NCBI RefSeq assembly: GCF_003569745.1
Contig: NZ_AP018498.1
Span: forward strand, 806,001-870,000
Length of the DNA: 64,000 nucleotides
From: Altererythrobacter sp. B11
GTDB taxonomy: Bacteria; Pseudomonadota; Alphaproteobacteria; Sphingomonadales; Sphingomonadaceae
Reading direction: 5' to 3'
The notes under the pieces are model-generated. The model saw only the letters and a program-made list of their open reading frames with translations, did no database searches and was not told where the DNA came from. The translations under genes were made by a program, and so were the position numbers. Within the stretch, counting starts at the first letter, position 1. Each line of letters opens with the position of its first letter. Positions 1 through 8,536 of this stretch are shown here, piece after piece.

Positions 1-126
1 CATGGCGTCCGATGGCATCGGGATCGGAGCCGGGGATGTGGTCACGGTCTTCTGGCGAAGCCGAACAACCCGAGCTGGCCAAGGCGGCCAGGAGGCCAAG
101 GATTGCGCTCGTCGGCCTATCGATCA
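1..126 (-). CDS. Putative lipoprotein, 3' end outside window
   Basis: The gene begins at ATG 126 on the minus strand and runs off the left edge, so only 42 codons are visible. The N-terminus has a hydrophobic signal stretch ending in a lipobox (LAALASSGC), followed by a polar segment, which suggests an outer- or inner-membrane lipoprotein. A GGAG lies about 8 bases before the ATG. It is downstream of and co-directional with the DUF190 gene and the czc operon, separated by about 350 bases. The product cannot be identified from this fragment. Confidence 0.5.
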
Positions 127-301
127 TCTGGGGCTCCGATTGAGGCTGCGACACGAACTGGTCGCCGTGGGCGCCACAGGGGGCAAGCGCCCACGGCGTG
201 GCCCTTCTCGGTCACGCGATGGCCAGCAAAGTGCTTGAAGGACCGAAACGCGCGCGGGGGCCGATTAGAAGAAACCACCCATAGTAAAGGAGGTGTCTGC
301 A

Positions 302-418
302 ATGCCTGTTCGGATGGATCGGAGCCGCGGTGCGCGACAAGGCGAACAGTTCGGAAGCGGTGGTCCTCCCCTCCGCCAGCGAGGCGAAGGGGAGGTCTCG
401 TTGCGGCAGGCGACGTGA
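302..418 (+). CDS. Possible 38-aa ORF with strong Shine-Dalgarno
   Basis: The stretch 127-474 between the left-edge lipoprotein and the DUF190 gene has no convincing long gene. It contains a short plus-strand ORF preceded by a near-perfect ribosome binding site (AAAGGAGGT at 286-294, 7 bases before ATG 302). The predicted peptide is Arg/Gly/Gln-rich (starts MPVRMDRSRGARQGEQ) with no recognisable domain. It lies opposite to the flanking genes. It could be a small protein, a leader peptide or a chance match; only the ribosome binding site supports it. Confidence 0.25.
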   Translation: MPVRMDRSRGARQGEQFGSGGPPLRQRGEGEVSLRQAT

Positions 419-474
419 TGTTGCCCGCGCAGTCTTGCGTTCGGCATCTTTTGCCCGAAACGCGAGAGCATCTG

Positions 475-819
475 TCATTCGCGGTCTTCCGCAATCGTTT
501 TCTGGCCCCTGCCGCCAATGACTTCTACCTTTTCGAGGGTAATTAAGCCAATGTCCGGGATGTCTGCGAGGCCATCGACAAAAGTCCGGAGCCTCTGCTC
601 TTTCTCGACGATCTCGATGACGACTGCGCGATCGCTTTCAAAAACGTGACGCCGATGGATATGCGCCGATCTGCCGAAACCCAGCCTGGCATCCAGAACG
701 GTGATGCCCGCCAATCCCGCATCGCGCGCGCGCGATGCAATCACCTCCAGTACCTTGCGGTCGCCCAGGTAAGCGCCTTCGTCGGTGTAGATACGCAGCA
801 ACTTTGTCGTTTCAGGCAT
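475..819 (-). CDS. DUF190 (PII-like) protein
   Basis: A 114-residue protein of the DUF190 family, a PII-like ferredoxin-fold group often encoded beside ion channels or RND metal pumps. The family pattern is visible: an N-terminal beta strand (LLRIYTDEGAYLGDRKVLE), a central helix-strand (AGLAGITVLDARLGFG), then SDRAVVIEIVEKEQRL and a C-terminal strand. It starts 12 bases after the czcA stop and is probably the last tightly linked gene of the czc operon. A regulatory role for the pump is inferred from family habit and position; the ligand is unknown. Confidence 0.8.
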   Translation of the reverse strand: MPETTKLLRIYTDEGAYLGDRKVLEVIASRARDAGLAGITVLDARLGFGRSAHIHRRHVFESDRAVVIEIVEKEQRLRTFVDGLADIPDIGLITLEKVEVIGGRGQKTIAEDRE

Positions 820-831
820 GATTTTCCTCCT

Positions 832-3800
832 TCACGCCGTTTCTGGTGCAACGGGCGAGGCATTCTCGTCCTTCCTGCGCTGGCGGTTTTCGATTGCTCC
901 GAGCACAACCTTCGCAATCGACGGCAACACCAGAAGGGTGAGGACGGTTGCAGCGATCAACCCGCCGATGACCGTGACAGCGAGCGGCTTCTGAACTTCA
1001 GCCCCGGTCCCTGTAGCGATCGCCATCGGAATGAAGCCGATCGCCGGAACAAAACCGGTCATGATGACTGCACGCATCTTCTCGGCCATGCCTTCCCGGA
1101 TCGCCTCGATCAAAGGCATCCCGTGCTCCTGACGTTCTCGAATAGCGGTCATCACCACCAGACCGTTAAGAACCGAAACACCGGCCAGCACAATAAGCCC
1201 GACCGCTGCCGAGACGGAGAAGTTGATACCGGTCACGGCGAGGGTGAAAATCCCGCCGGCCAAGCCCAGCGGCAAGGTCAGGAAGACCGCAGTTGCTCGT
1301 CCGGCCGATCCAAGGGCCACGAAAAGCAGCACGAAGATGGCGACAAAGGCAAGCGGGACCACGATTGAAAGTCGTGATGTCGCGGCTTGCAGGCTCTCGA
1401 ACTGTCCGCCCCATTCCAGATAATATCCAGCAGGCAGCTTTACCTGAGCAATCTTTGCCTGCGCTTCCTGGACAAACGAACCTGCGTCGCGCCCTTCCAG
1501 ATTCAACTGCACGACGACACGGCGCTTGCCGTTCTCGCGTCTGATTTCGTTGAGGCCTTCCGTGAGACTTATCTGCGCCACCTGTGCCAAAGGAACCTGC
1601 TTCCGCAGTTCGCCGGATTCTTCAGGCAAAAGCACAGGAAGTGAGCGGATGTCATCGAGATTGACCCGCGTTGCGTCAGGCACGCGTACAGTGATGTCGT
1701 AGCGCCGATCGCCCTCGTAAAGGAGGCCGGATTCGCGCCCTCCGAGAGCTGCGGCTACAGTATCGGCCACTTCCTGGACTGTCAGGCCGTAGCGAGCGAT
1801 CATTGCGCGATCGAGTTTTACATCGAGCACGGGCGCACCGCCGACCTGATCGGCCTTTACGCTGCTTGCTCCCGGGATAGTCTGCAGCACCCGCACCATT
1901 TCGTTTGCCGTCTGCGACATTTTGTCGAGGTCGTCCCCATAGAGTTTGATCGCTACATCGCCGCGGACACCCGAAATCAGTTCGTTGAAGCGAAGCTCGA
2001 TCGGCTGACTGACTTCATAAAGCTGACCGAGCTGAGCGCCGGCCGCCTTTTCGATGCGTTCAACTACATCGCCTTTGGTATGGACGCCATCCGGCCACTC
2101 GTCCTCTGGCTTCAGAATAACAAAACCATCGGAGACGTTCGGCGGCATCGGGTCGGTTGCGACTTCGGCCGTCCCCGTTTTTGAGAACATCAGTTCCACT
2201 TCCGGCAACTTAGCGACCGCTTCCTCGACCTTGCGCTGCATTGCCAGCGATTGTTCGAGACTGACCGAAGGCACCCGGGTGGAGGCAACCGCCAAGTTCT
2301 TTTCGTCGAGTTGCGGTATGAACTCCGACCCAAGCAGCCCGAAGACCGGAACGGCCGCCAGAAAGAAAGCGACGCCCCCGGCGATGAACGGGAGTGGCCG
2401 TGCAAGCGCCTTGTCGAGAAGAGGCAGATACCGATCCTTGCTCTTGCGGATCAGCCACACCTCCTTCTCGGCGACACGTCCGCGAATGACGATCGCTACC
2501 AGCGCAGGCACAAGTGTGATCGCAAGGATAAATGCGGAGACGAGTGCCAGCATGATGGTGATTGCCATGGGCGAGAAGGTCTTGCCCTCGACGCCTGTGA
2601 ACATGAGGAGCGGCGCGAAGGAAAGAAGGATGATCGCCTGACCGAATACCGTCGGTTTGATCATCTCTTGCGAGGCGTGCATTGTCTCCTCAAGCCGTTC
2701 TCGAAGCGAGAGCAGCCGACCTTCATGTTCCTGCCGATGCGCCAGTCGCGCGAGACAGTTCTCGATAATGATTACGGCGCCGTCGACGATGAGGCCGAAG
2801 TCCAGTGCGCCAAGGCTCATGAGGTTGCCCGGCACGCCGAATGAATTCATTCCCATCGCCATCATAAGGAACGAGAACGGAATGACCAGAGCGGCGATGA
2901 TCGCCGCGCGCCAGTTTCCCAGCAGCAGGAACAGCGACGCCGCCACGAGCAGGGCGCCTTCGGTGAGATTGCGTTCGACGGTTCCCACGGTGGCGCTGAC
3001 CAGCTCGGCGCGGTCGAGAACGATTTCGGCTTCTACGCCCGGCGGCAACGTCTTCGATACCTGATCGATCCTCGCCGAAACGTTCTCGGCAACGATCCGG
3101 CTGTTCTGATCAATCAGCATGAGCACGGTGCCGATCACCGCCTCCTTACCGTTCAGACTTCCCGCGCCGGTGCGGAGATCGCCGCCGATCTTGACGTTGG
3201 CGATCTGGCCGACCGTGACCGGAACGCCGCCGCGCGTGGCTGCAACGGCATTCTTGATCTCGTCGACCGAACGTGCACGCGCATCTACACGGACGAGATA
3301 AGCTTCGCCGCCGCGATTGTAGTAATTGGCACCTACGGCAAGATTGGCCTTTTCCAGAGCCTCCCCTAGTTCGCTGTAGGAGATGCCGAAATTGGTTAAT
3401 TTGGTCGGATCGGGTTCGACAACGAACGTCTTGGCGTAGCCGCCGATCGAGTCGACGCCCGCAACGCCCGGCACTGCCTTCAGCTGGGGTCCGATGATCC
3501 AGTCCTGCACGGTGCGCAGATAGCCGGCTTTGGCGACCTCGTCGGTGAGCAGGTCGCCTTCGGGCGTGAGATAGCTTCCGTCGGGTTGCCAGCCAGGTTG
3601 CCCGGCGACCTTCTTCGCGCCCTTCCCGTCCGGATTGGTATAGCCGACGGTGTACATGACCACTTCGCCCAGGCCCGTTGTCACGGGTCCGATTTGCGGC
3701 TGCACACCTTCGGGGAGGTCCTCGGTCACCTGTCTTAGCCGCTCTCCGACCTGCTGTCGTGCGAAGTAAAGGTCGGTGGATTCCGAGAATATCGCTGTAA

Positions 3801-4077
3801 CCTGGCTAAATCCGTTGCGCGAAATCGAGCGCGTCGTCTCTAGTCCTGGAATGCCAGCGAGCGAGATTTCGACCGGATAGGTAACCAGTTTTTCGATTTC
3901 GACCGGCGACAGACGCGGATCGACAGTGTTGATCTGCACCTGGTTGCTGGTGATGTCTGGCACTGCATCGATCGGCAACTTGGTCAGCTGCCAGATGCCG
4001 AGGCCAGCGATTGCAAGAAAGAGGAACAGGACCATCCAGCGGGCGCGGACGGACAGTGCGATAAGTCGAGCAATCAT
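832..4077 (-). CDS. czcA: CzcA-type heavy-metal RND inner-membrane pump
   Basis: A 1081-residue HME-RND transporter that would export divalent cations such as Zn, Cd, Co or Ni from periplasm or cytoplasm using the proton gradient. Visible signs: N-terminal membrane helix, the CzcA/CnrA signature KTGTAEVATDPMPPN, and the proton relay in TM4 (DFGLIVDG...E) with Asp426, Asp432 and Glu439, equivalent to the known CzcA relay with a constant offset. Residues about 148-185 hold an insertion-like polar segment (NPDGKGAKK...). It follows czcB by 3 bases and precedes the DUF190 gene. The substrate is inferred from family; the CusA-like pump at 25.2 kb is a different branch. Confidence 0.93.
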   Translation of the reverse strand: MIARLIALSVRARWMVLFLFLAIAGLGIWQLTKLPIDAVPDITSNQVQINTVDPRLSPVEIEKLVTYPVEISLAGIPGLETTRSISRNGFSQVTAIFSESTDLYFARQQVGERLRQVTEDLPEGVQPQIGPVTTGLGEVVMYTVGYTNPDGKGAKKVAGQPGWQPDGSYLTPEGDLLTDEVAKAGYLRTVQDWIIGPQLKAVPGVAGVDSIGGYAKTFVVEPDPTKLTNFGISYSELGEALEKANLAVGANYYNRGGEAYLVRVDARARSVDEIKNAVAATRGGVPVTVGQIANVKIGGDLRTGAGSLNGKEAVIGTVLMLIDQNSRIVAENVSARIDQVSKTLPPGVEAEIVLDRAELVSATVGTVERNLTEGALLVAASLFLLLGNWRAAIIAALVIPFSFLMMAMGMNSFGVPGNLMSLGALDFGLIVDGAVIIIENCLARLAHRQEHEGRLLSLRERLEETMHASQEMIKPTVFGQAIILLSFAPLLMFTGVEGKTFSPMAITIMLALVSAFILAITLVPALVAIVIRGRVAEKEVWLIRKSKDRYLPLLDKALARPLPFIAGGVAFFLAAVPVFGLLGSEFIPQLDEKNLAVASTRVPSVSLEQSLAMQRKVEEAVAKLPEVELMFSKTGTAEVATDPMPPNVSDGFVILKPEDEWPDGVHTKGDVVERIEKAAGAQLGQLYEVSQPIELRFNELISGVRGDVAIKLYGDDLDKMSQTANEMVRVLQTIPGASSVKADQVGGAPVLDVKLDRAMIARYGLTVQEVADTVAAALGGRESGLLYEGDRRYDITVRVPDATRVNLDDIRSLPVLLPEESGELRKQVPLAQVAQISLTEGLNEIRRENGKRRVVVQLNLEGRDAGSFVQEAQAKIAQVKLPAGYYLEWGGQFESLQAATSRLSIVVPLAFVAIFVLLFVALGSAGRATAVFLTLPLGLAGGIFTLAVTGINFSVSAAVGLIVLAGVSVLNGLVVMTAIRERQEHGMPLIEAIREGMAEKMRAVIMTGFVPAIGFIPMAIATGTGAEVQKPLAVTVIGGLIAATVLTLLVLPSIAKVVLGAIENRQRRKDENASPVAPETA

Positions 4078-4080
4078 GAG

Positions 4081-5235
4081 CTATTCCTCCTCGCCTGCGC
4101 CCTTGCCGAGCTCGGCTTTCAGCAGGAACGCATTCGTGGTGGCGATCATCTGACCCGTCTTCAGCCCCGAAGCGATTTCCACGCGTCCGGCGCTGCGCCT
4201 GGCAACCGTGACATTGTTCGCGCGAAATCCGTCCTCGGTTCGCACAAAGACGACATCGCGGCCCTCCAGCGTCTGAAGCGCCTCCTCGGGAATTACGATC
4301 GCGTCCGACACCTCGCCGCGGCTCGGCAGCAAGCGGACCCGCACCGGCAGCCCTGGCTGGAGGCTTCCCGGAACGTCGAGCACGGCCGTTGCCGAACGCG
4401 TTTCCCCGGCAAGACCGGGCGTAATCGCGCGGACGCGTGCCTCGATTGTTCGTCCATCGGGTAACTCCACGACCGCCCGGTCGCCCCGAACGAGCCGCTG
4501 CGCATCCGTTGGCCCGACCGCAGCTTCGATTTGCACCTTCGACGGGTCCGCCACTCGGAACAACTCGGTTTCGGGTTGGACGTATGCGCCAAGACTGACG
4601 TTTTCGCTGGTCACCCGACCGGATATGGGACTGGCAACGACTGAGCCGCTGCCATCACCCGTGACATTGGCTGCCCTGGCCGCAAGCCGCGCGCGCTGGG
4701 CCTCGGCGGCCGCGACAGCAGCTTCGGCTTGCGCCCGCTCATAATCCACGCGAGCCGATACCTGCTGTTCGTAAAGTTGCCGTTCGCGAGCGAGATTGCG
4801 CTGAGCAAGAACCGCCTGCGCCTCTGCGGCGGTCTTCGCGGCTGCGATCTGGGCCGCGTCCCGGCTTCGGACGATGGCGAGCGCCTCGCCAGCGCGGACC
4901 GGATCACCGAGCCGCTTGTACACGCGGGTCACAGCCCCACTGGCCAAGGCCGTGACAATTGCCTCGCCGGTCGGCGAAGCGGTCACCGTAGCCTGAGCAA
5001 GAACCTCCGAACCGAGGCCGCCCGACTGAACCGTCTCCACAGCAATATTAGCCGCCCGGATCGCGTCCGGCGTCATCGCAAGAGTGTCCATAGGAGCGAC
5101 CGCTTCCTCGGCCTGTTCCTCATTGCCGGTTTCAACGACAGGGTCTGCGGTACATTGCGATACCGCGACAGCTCCGGCGGCGACGAGCAACACCGCACCC
5201 GCTCCGCCCAGGATTCGCCTATTGGGTTGGATCAT
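4081..5235 (-). CDS. czcB: CzcB-type membrane fusion protein
   Basis: A 384-residue periplasmic adaptor linking CzcA and CzcC. ATG 5235 is preferred because GGAG lies 7 bases upstream and the protein then begins with a membrane anchor (RRILGGAGAVLLVAAGAVAV) followed by a lipobox-like SQC. An open frame extends to 5409, but that extension is Arg-rich with no family match. Visible parts: lipoyl-like half-motifs, a long Ala/Gln-rich alpha hairpin (about 130-190), and a beta barrel (SLQPGLPVRVRLLPS). Its start codon overlaps the stop of a short upstream ORF, suggesting translational coupling. Confidence 0.9.
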   Translation of the reverse strand: MIQPNRRILGGAGAVLLVAAGAVAVSQCTADPVVETGNEEQAEEAVAPMDTLAMTPDAIRAANIAVETVQSGGLGSEVLAQATVTASPTGEAIVTALASGAVTRVYKRLGDPVRAGEALAIVRSRDAAQIAAAKTAAEAQAVLAQRNLARERQLYEQQVSARVDYERAQAEAAVAAAEAQRARLAARAANVTGDGSGSVVASPISGRVTSENVSLGAYVQPETELFRVADPSKVQIEAAVGPTDAQRLVRGDRAVVELPDGRTIEARVRAITPGLAGETRSATAVLDVPGSLQPGLPVRVRLLPSRGEVSDAIVIPEEALQTLEGRDVVFVRTEDGFRANNVTVARRSAGRVEIASGLKTGQMIATTNAFLLKAELGKGAGEEE

Positions 5236-5459
5236 TGAACATCTCCGGAAATCAGGGGCCTGGCCGCGCGAGGAGTTCCAGCGCCGGAAGCCGCGAGGGC
5301 AAGAATGTGAAGCGGCGAAAGAGCTCCACCGAGAAAGTTTCCTTGCGCGTGCTGCGAACTGCAACCGAGCCCAGGACTGCGTGCGGTCAAGCAAGTCATT
5401 GGCCCGCAAGCCGCAGACAATGGGGTGTGCTCAATATCGATCGCGAAGAAAGAGATCAT
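5232..5459 (-). CDS. Small ORF coupled between czcC and czcB
   Basis: A 75-codon frame whose start overlaps the czcC stop (ATGA, 5459-5456) and whose stop overlaps the czcB start (ATGA, 5235-5232). Overlap at both ends is what a real, translationally coupled operon gene looks like, and it fills the only sizeable gap in the operon. The peptide has a weakly hydrophobic middle (FLGGALSPLHILALAASG) and four Cys, with no family I recognise. Third-position base use is mixed, so coding is not proven; it could be a fortuitous frame in a spacer. Confidence 0.4.
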   Translation of the reverse strand: MISFFAIDIEHTPLSAACGPMTCLTARSPGLGCSSQHAQGNFLGGALSPLHILALAASGAGTPRAARPLISGDVQ

Positions 5460-6763
5460 TGCGCTGCCTCCATATCTCCCACAGCGGCGGCCTGACGTTC
5501 CAGGGTCGCCTGCGCTTCCGCTCTGGCGCGGCGTGCGGCGATGAGCTCAGCCTGCGTTTCGGAATACGCCTGTTGTGCATCAAGGAGCTCAATCAGCGAG
5601 GACTTGCCGGCCCGGTACGAGAGTTCGGCAAGTCGCAAGGCTTCGCGTGCCTGGTTGATGGCGCTGCCTGCCAAAGCCGCGACGCGGGCATCAGCGGCAT
5701 CGAGCGCGGCTCGCGCATTTGCAATCGCCGCTTGCGTGTTGGTCAAAACGCTATTTCGCCGCGCTTCGGCCGCTTGAATGTCCGACCGGGCGGCCGCGAC
5801 ATTACCTTGATTGCGATCGAACAACGGAAGAGGCACAGACAAGCTCGCGACCAACGCGCGATCGCCCGTTTCGCGAAGCTGCCGCACGCCGACGCCGACA
5901 GACGGATCGAGACGGCCTTCGGCGCGAGCTTGGCGCAATTGAGCGTCGGCGATTGCGCGCTCGGCTTCGGCGAGGCGCACGTCGAGTGTTTGTGAGGCGC
6001 TAACGATGGGAGGCGGAGGGAGGAGATCGCTCCCGGCGAGTTCGGCCGGCGGTATATCCGTTCCGAAAAGCGCTGCAAGTGAACGGCGGGCGGCCTCCTC
6101 CTCCGCCTCTGCGGCGCGTAGCGCCGCCGTTGCTTGTGCGAGCGCTGCGTTGGCTCGCAAGCCGCGCAGCGGCGGCTCTTTTCCCGCGTCGACAAGTGCG
6201 CGTGCGACACGCGAGACTTCGCGTGCCCTTGCCTCATTCTCGCGGGCAAGGGCCAAGTTGTCACGCGCAGCTACGCCCAAGGCAAAGAGATGGCGAACCT
6301 GCAAACCGAGATCGGCGCGCGTAATCGCGAAGCGGTACTCCTGGACAGCGAGTTGGGCTTCGGCGAGCGTCATGCGCGCCCGCCGTCTTCCGCCGAGATC
6401 GAGCCTCTGATTCACGGAAACCGTGGTTTCCGTCCCGTTGAATCCCGAATAGGGGCCAGTGCCTGCAAAGTTTTCGACATCGACATTCAGGCTAGGATTG
6501 AATCGAAGCCCGGCCTGTTGCAGTCGTCCGCGAGCGGCTTCGACCTCAGCGCGAGCGGCAACCACCGCCGGGGACCGCGCCTCAGCTTCCTCGAGCGCCT
6601 GGGCAAGCGTAAGGACGGGGGGCAAAGGTTCTGTGCGAACCAAGGGCGGAACAAAGGGCGCTGGGGGGCCGACAATCGGCTGATCATCCACCTGGGCCGC
6701 GACGGATGTGGCCGACGCAGCCACGAGCGCCGCAGCCATAACGGCCGCAAAATTGGCATGCAT
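5456..6763 (-). CDS. czcC: CzcC-type outer-membrane efflux protein
   Basis: A 435-residue TolC/OEP-family protein forming the outer-membrane channel of the CzcCBA pump. It has a signal peptide (VMAAALVAASATSVAAQ), then two repeats of long Ala/Arg/Glu-rich helices (LTLAQALEEAEARSPAVVAA; DAQLRQARAEGRLDPSVGVG) with short beta strands, as expected for the family. A TolC-like helix end (SYRAGKSSLIELLDAQQAY) is near the C-terminus. It is first of the three pump genes, 61 bases after a small periplasmic protein. Confidence 0.9.
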   Translation of the reverse strand: MHANFAAVMAAALVAASATSVAAQVDDQPIVGPPAPFVPPLVRTEPLPPVLTLAQALEEAEARSPAVVAARAEVEAARGRLQQAGLRFNPSLNVDVENFAGTGPYSGFNGTETTVSVNQRLDLGGRRRARMTLAEAQLAVQEYRFAITRADLGLQVRHLFALGVAARDNLALARENEARAREVSRVARALVDAGKEPPLRGLRANAALAQATAALRAAEAEEEAARRSLAALFGTDIPPAELAGSDLLPPPPIVSASQTLDVRLAEAERAIADAQLRQARAEGRLDPSVGVGVRQLRETGDRALVASLSVPLPLFDRNQGNVAAARSDIQAAEARRNSVLTNTQAAIANARAALDAADARVAALAGSAINQAREALRLAELSYRAGKSSLIELLDAQQAYSETQAELIAARRARAEAQATLERQAAAVGDMEAAQ

Positions 6764-6824
6764 GTATCAAGGACTCCCGACAAACCGAAATACGCCCGCA
6801 CAGGACCGGGCGAGCTATCAGTTG

Positions 6825-7160
6825 TCAGGCCATTGGTGGTCTGAGGATATCAGAGCAGGCGGCCAGTGAAAGGCTCACGCTGTTTCGCACCGGAACGGGC
6901 TTCGACGCAGCTACAGGCTCCGATTCTGCATTGGCCATCATCGGAATTCCGATCTGATGACCGTGGCACCCGTGCAAATTTATTGACGCCTTGGAGGGAT
7001 CGGACTGGCCATCGTCCTTCTGCTTTGAAAGGCCTTCGCAACAATCAATCGAGACCGCCGTGCTCGAATTTTGGCCCGACTCAGCGACATGCGCCATCGC
7101 ACCCGCCGACAATCCGAAGGCGAGCAAAAGGCTGACAATGATAGAGAGCAACCTCTTCAT
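6825..7160 (-). CDS. Small periplasmic Cys/His protein heading the czc operon
   Basis: A 111-residue secreted protein: signal peptide (LLSIIVSLLLAFGLSAGAMA) then a short polar domain with a CC pair and a Cys/His cluster (LHGCHGHQIG). Small periplasmic proteins of this size, for example CzcI, commonly head czc operons; the sequence resemblance is only in layout. It is 61 bases upstream of czcC and the first gene after a long AT-richer spacer, so the operon promoter should lie upstream of 7160. A role in periplasmic metal sensing or buffering is inferred. Confidence 0.7.
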   Translation of the reverse strand: MKRLLSIIVSLLLAFGLSAGAMAHVAESGQNSSTAVSIDCCEGLSKQKDDGQSDPSKASINLHGCHGHQIGIPMMANAESEPVAASKPVPVRNSVSLSLAACSDILRPPMA

Positions 7161-7532
7161 TGGGACCCCCTAGCCTTGCGGAATGCGCAAGGGAAGAGAA
7201 AACTGTATTTGTGTTCAAATCATTGTCTGCGAACCGCAGCGGCTTGTATGATATACGGTCACATACGGCTTTTGCTTTCACACATTTATATTCCCATCAG
7301 CTCTGTACTCATTCCCTTCGGAAAGGTAAGCAATAATAGGCGCCAACTATCGTACCCGTAGACCGCTATGTCGTCTTGCAAAGAGTCTTTGTTTTTTGCC
7401 TGATCGGTATGACGGAGTACCCTCGCTATCGCCGCCTGATGGGCGCGCCGATTCTATTTTTCGTCCGGAAGGGCTCGGCTGCTATGACTAAGAGAGAGCA
7501 GGTGCTTCGGAGGTCGGAGCCGGGAGAGCAAG
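7161..7532. promoter_or_regulatory. Divergent intergenic region
   Basis: A 372-base spacer between the minus-strand czc operon and the plus-strand SpoIIAA/CDF operon. It is clearly AT-richer than its neighbours (for example around 7230-7350) and should carry promoters for both operons. No regulator gene and no clear MerR- or ArsR-type dyad was found in it. A GGGAGAG ribosome binding site for the plus-strand operon lies at 7522-7528. Confidence 0.5.
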
Positions 7533-7913
7533 ATGCTTGAGATAGCCGAAGACGATGGCCTGGTCCGGATACGGGCAAGCGGAACACTTGCGGGCTCGGA
7601 CTTTGATCGCTTCGTCCCCGTCTTCGAAAGCGTGTCCGGACGCAAACCGGGTAGGATCCCCATGATCATCGAGCTTGCGTCCGACTTTTCCGGTTGGGAT
7701 GTCGGCGGTCTGTTGCGCGACCTGAAGTTTGACGCAAGGCACCATGACGCCTTTGGGAGAATGGCAATCGTCGGCCTGAAGGAGTGGGAAAAATGGGGAA
7801 CTAATCTCATCGCTTCGCTCTTCCCGTTCGGAGAGATGGAGTTTTTCGAGCTGGCGGATATGCACGAGGCTGAAGCTTGGGCGCGCAACAAAAGCCGGGG
7901 TCGAAAGTCGTGA
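7533..7913 (+). CDS. SpoIIAA-like (STAS-fold) protein
   Basis: A 126-residue soluble protein that fits the SpoIIAA-like family (DUF3478): N-terminal strand (MLEIAEDDGLVRIRASGTL), the phrase PMIIELASDFSGWDVGGLLRDLKFD, and the late FGRMAIVGLKEWEKWGTNL. Family members have a STAS fold and are often found beside transporters; their partner is unknown. A good ribosome binding site (GGGAGAG) precedes ATG 7533. It heads a chain of five membrane-transport genes and overlaps the CDF gene by GTGA, so it is probably coupled to it. Confidence 0.75.
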   Translation: MLEIAEDDGLVRIRASGTLAGSDFDRFVPVFESVSGRKPGRIPMIIELASDFSGWDVGGLLRDLKFDARHHDAFGRMAIVGLKEWEKWGTNLIASLFPFGEMEFFELADMHEAEAWARNKSRGRKS

Positions 7914-8536
7914 GCGGCGCCGATTTCAACCTGGGCTCGCCGGACAAGCGGCGCACGCTTTGGATCGTGCTCTGGCTAAACGTGGCCATTGCGGTTGGCT
8001 TCTTTGTGACGGGTTATCTTGGCGACTCTAACGCGCTCATTGCCAACGGACTCGACAACTCGTCCGACGCCATAGTGTACGGGCTTAGTCTCCTGGCCTT
8101 GACCCGATCGCAGAAGTGGAAGCGCGGGGCCGCACGCTTTTCTGGCATCATGCTGCTGGTTTTCGCCGGCGGTGTGATCGCTGATGCCATACGCCGGTTT
8201 ATCGAGGGATCCGAGCCGGGCGGCCTCATGATGATGGGGATGGCGCTCTTGGCCGGCGTAATCAATCTCTGGTGCCTCTATCTCCTGAAGAAGTTGAAAG
8301 GCAAGGACGTCAATTTGCGTGCAGCGACGACTTTCAGTTTCAACGACTTCGTCTCCAACGGCGGGATCATCGTTGCCGGGATCGTAGTGATGGTGACCGG
8401 TGCCAATTGGCCCGATCTGGTCGTCGGCATCGCGGTTGCAGGTATCGCGCTGTATGGCGGTATCGATATCTTGCGCGACGCCCACCAGGATACTCACGAG
8501 GAGCGCGGAACCGTTCACGACGAGGACAAAGATTGA
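7910..8536 (+). CDS. CDF-family cation transporter
   Basis: A 208-residue membrane protein of the cation diffusion facilitator superfamily. GTG 7910, overlapping the previous stop, is chosen; a longer TTG start at 7877 would lie inside the upstream gene. Six hydrophobic segments are visible, with TM2 carrying NGLDNSSDAIVYG and TM5 carrying FSFNDFVSNGG, at the places of the usual metal-binding (H/D)xxxD motifs. The cytoplasmic C-terminal domain of full CDF proteins is missing; the tail is a short acidic His/Asp stretch. Substrate unknown; metal export is inferred. Confidence 0.8.
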   Translation: MSGADFNLGSPDKRRTLWIVLWLNVAIAVGFFVTGYLGDSNALIANGLDNSSDAIVYGLSLLALTRSQKWKRGAARFSGIMLLVFAGGVIADAIRRFIEGSEPGGLMMMGMALLAGVINLWCLYLLKKLKGKDVNLRAATTFSFNDFVSNGGIIVAGIVVMVTGANWPDLVVGIAVAGIALYGGIDILRDAHQDTHEERGTVHDEDKD

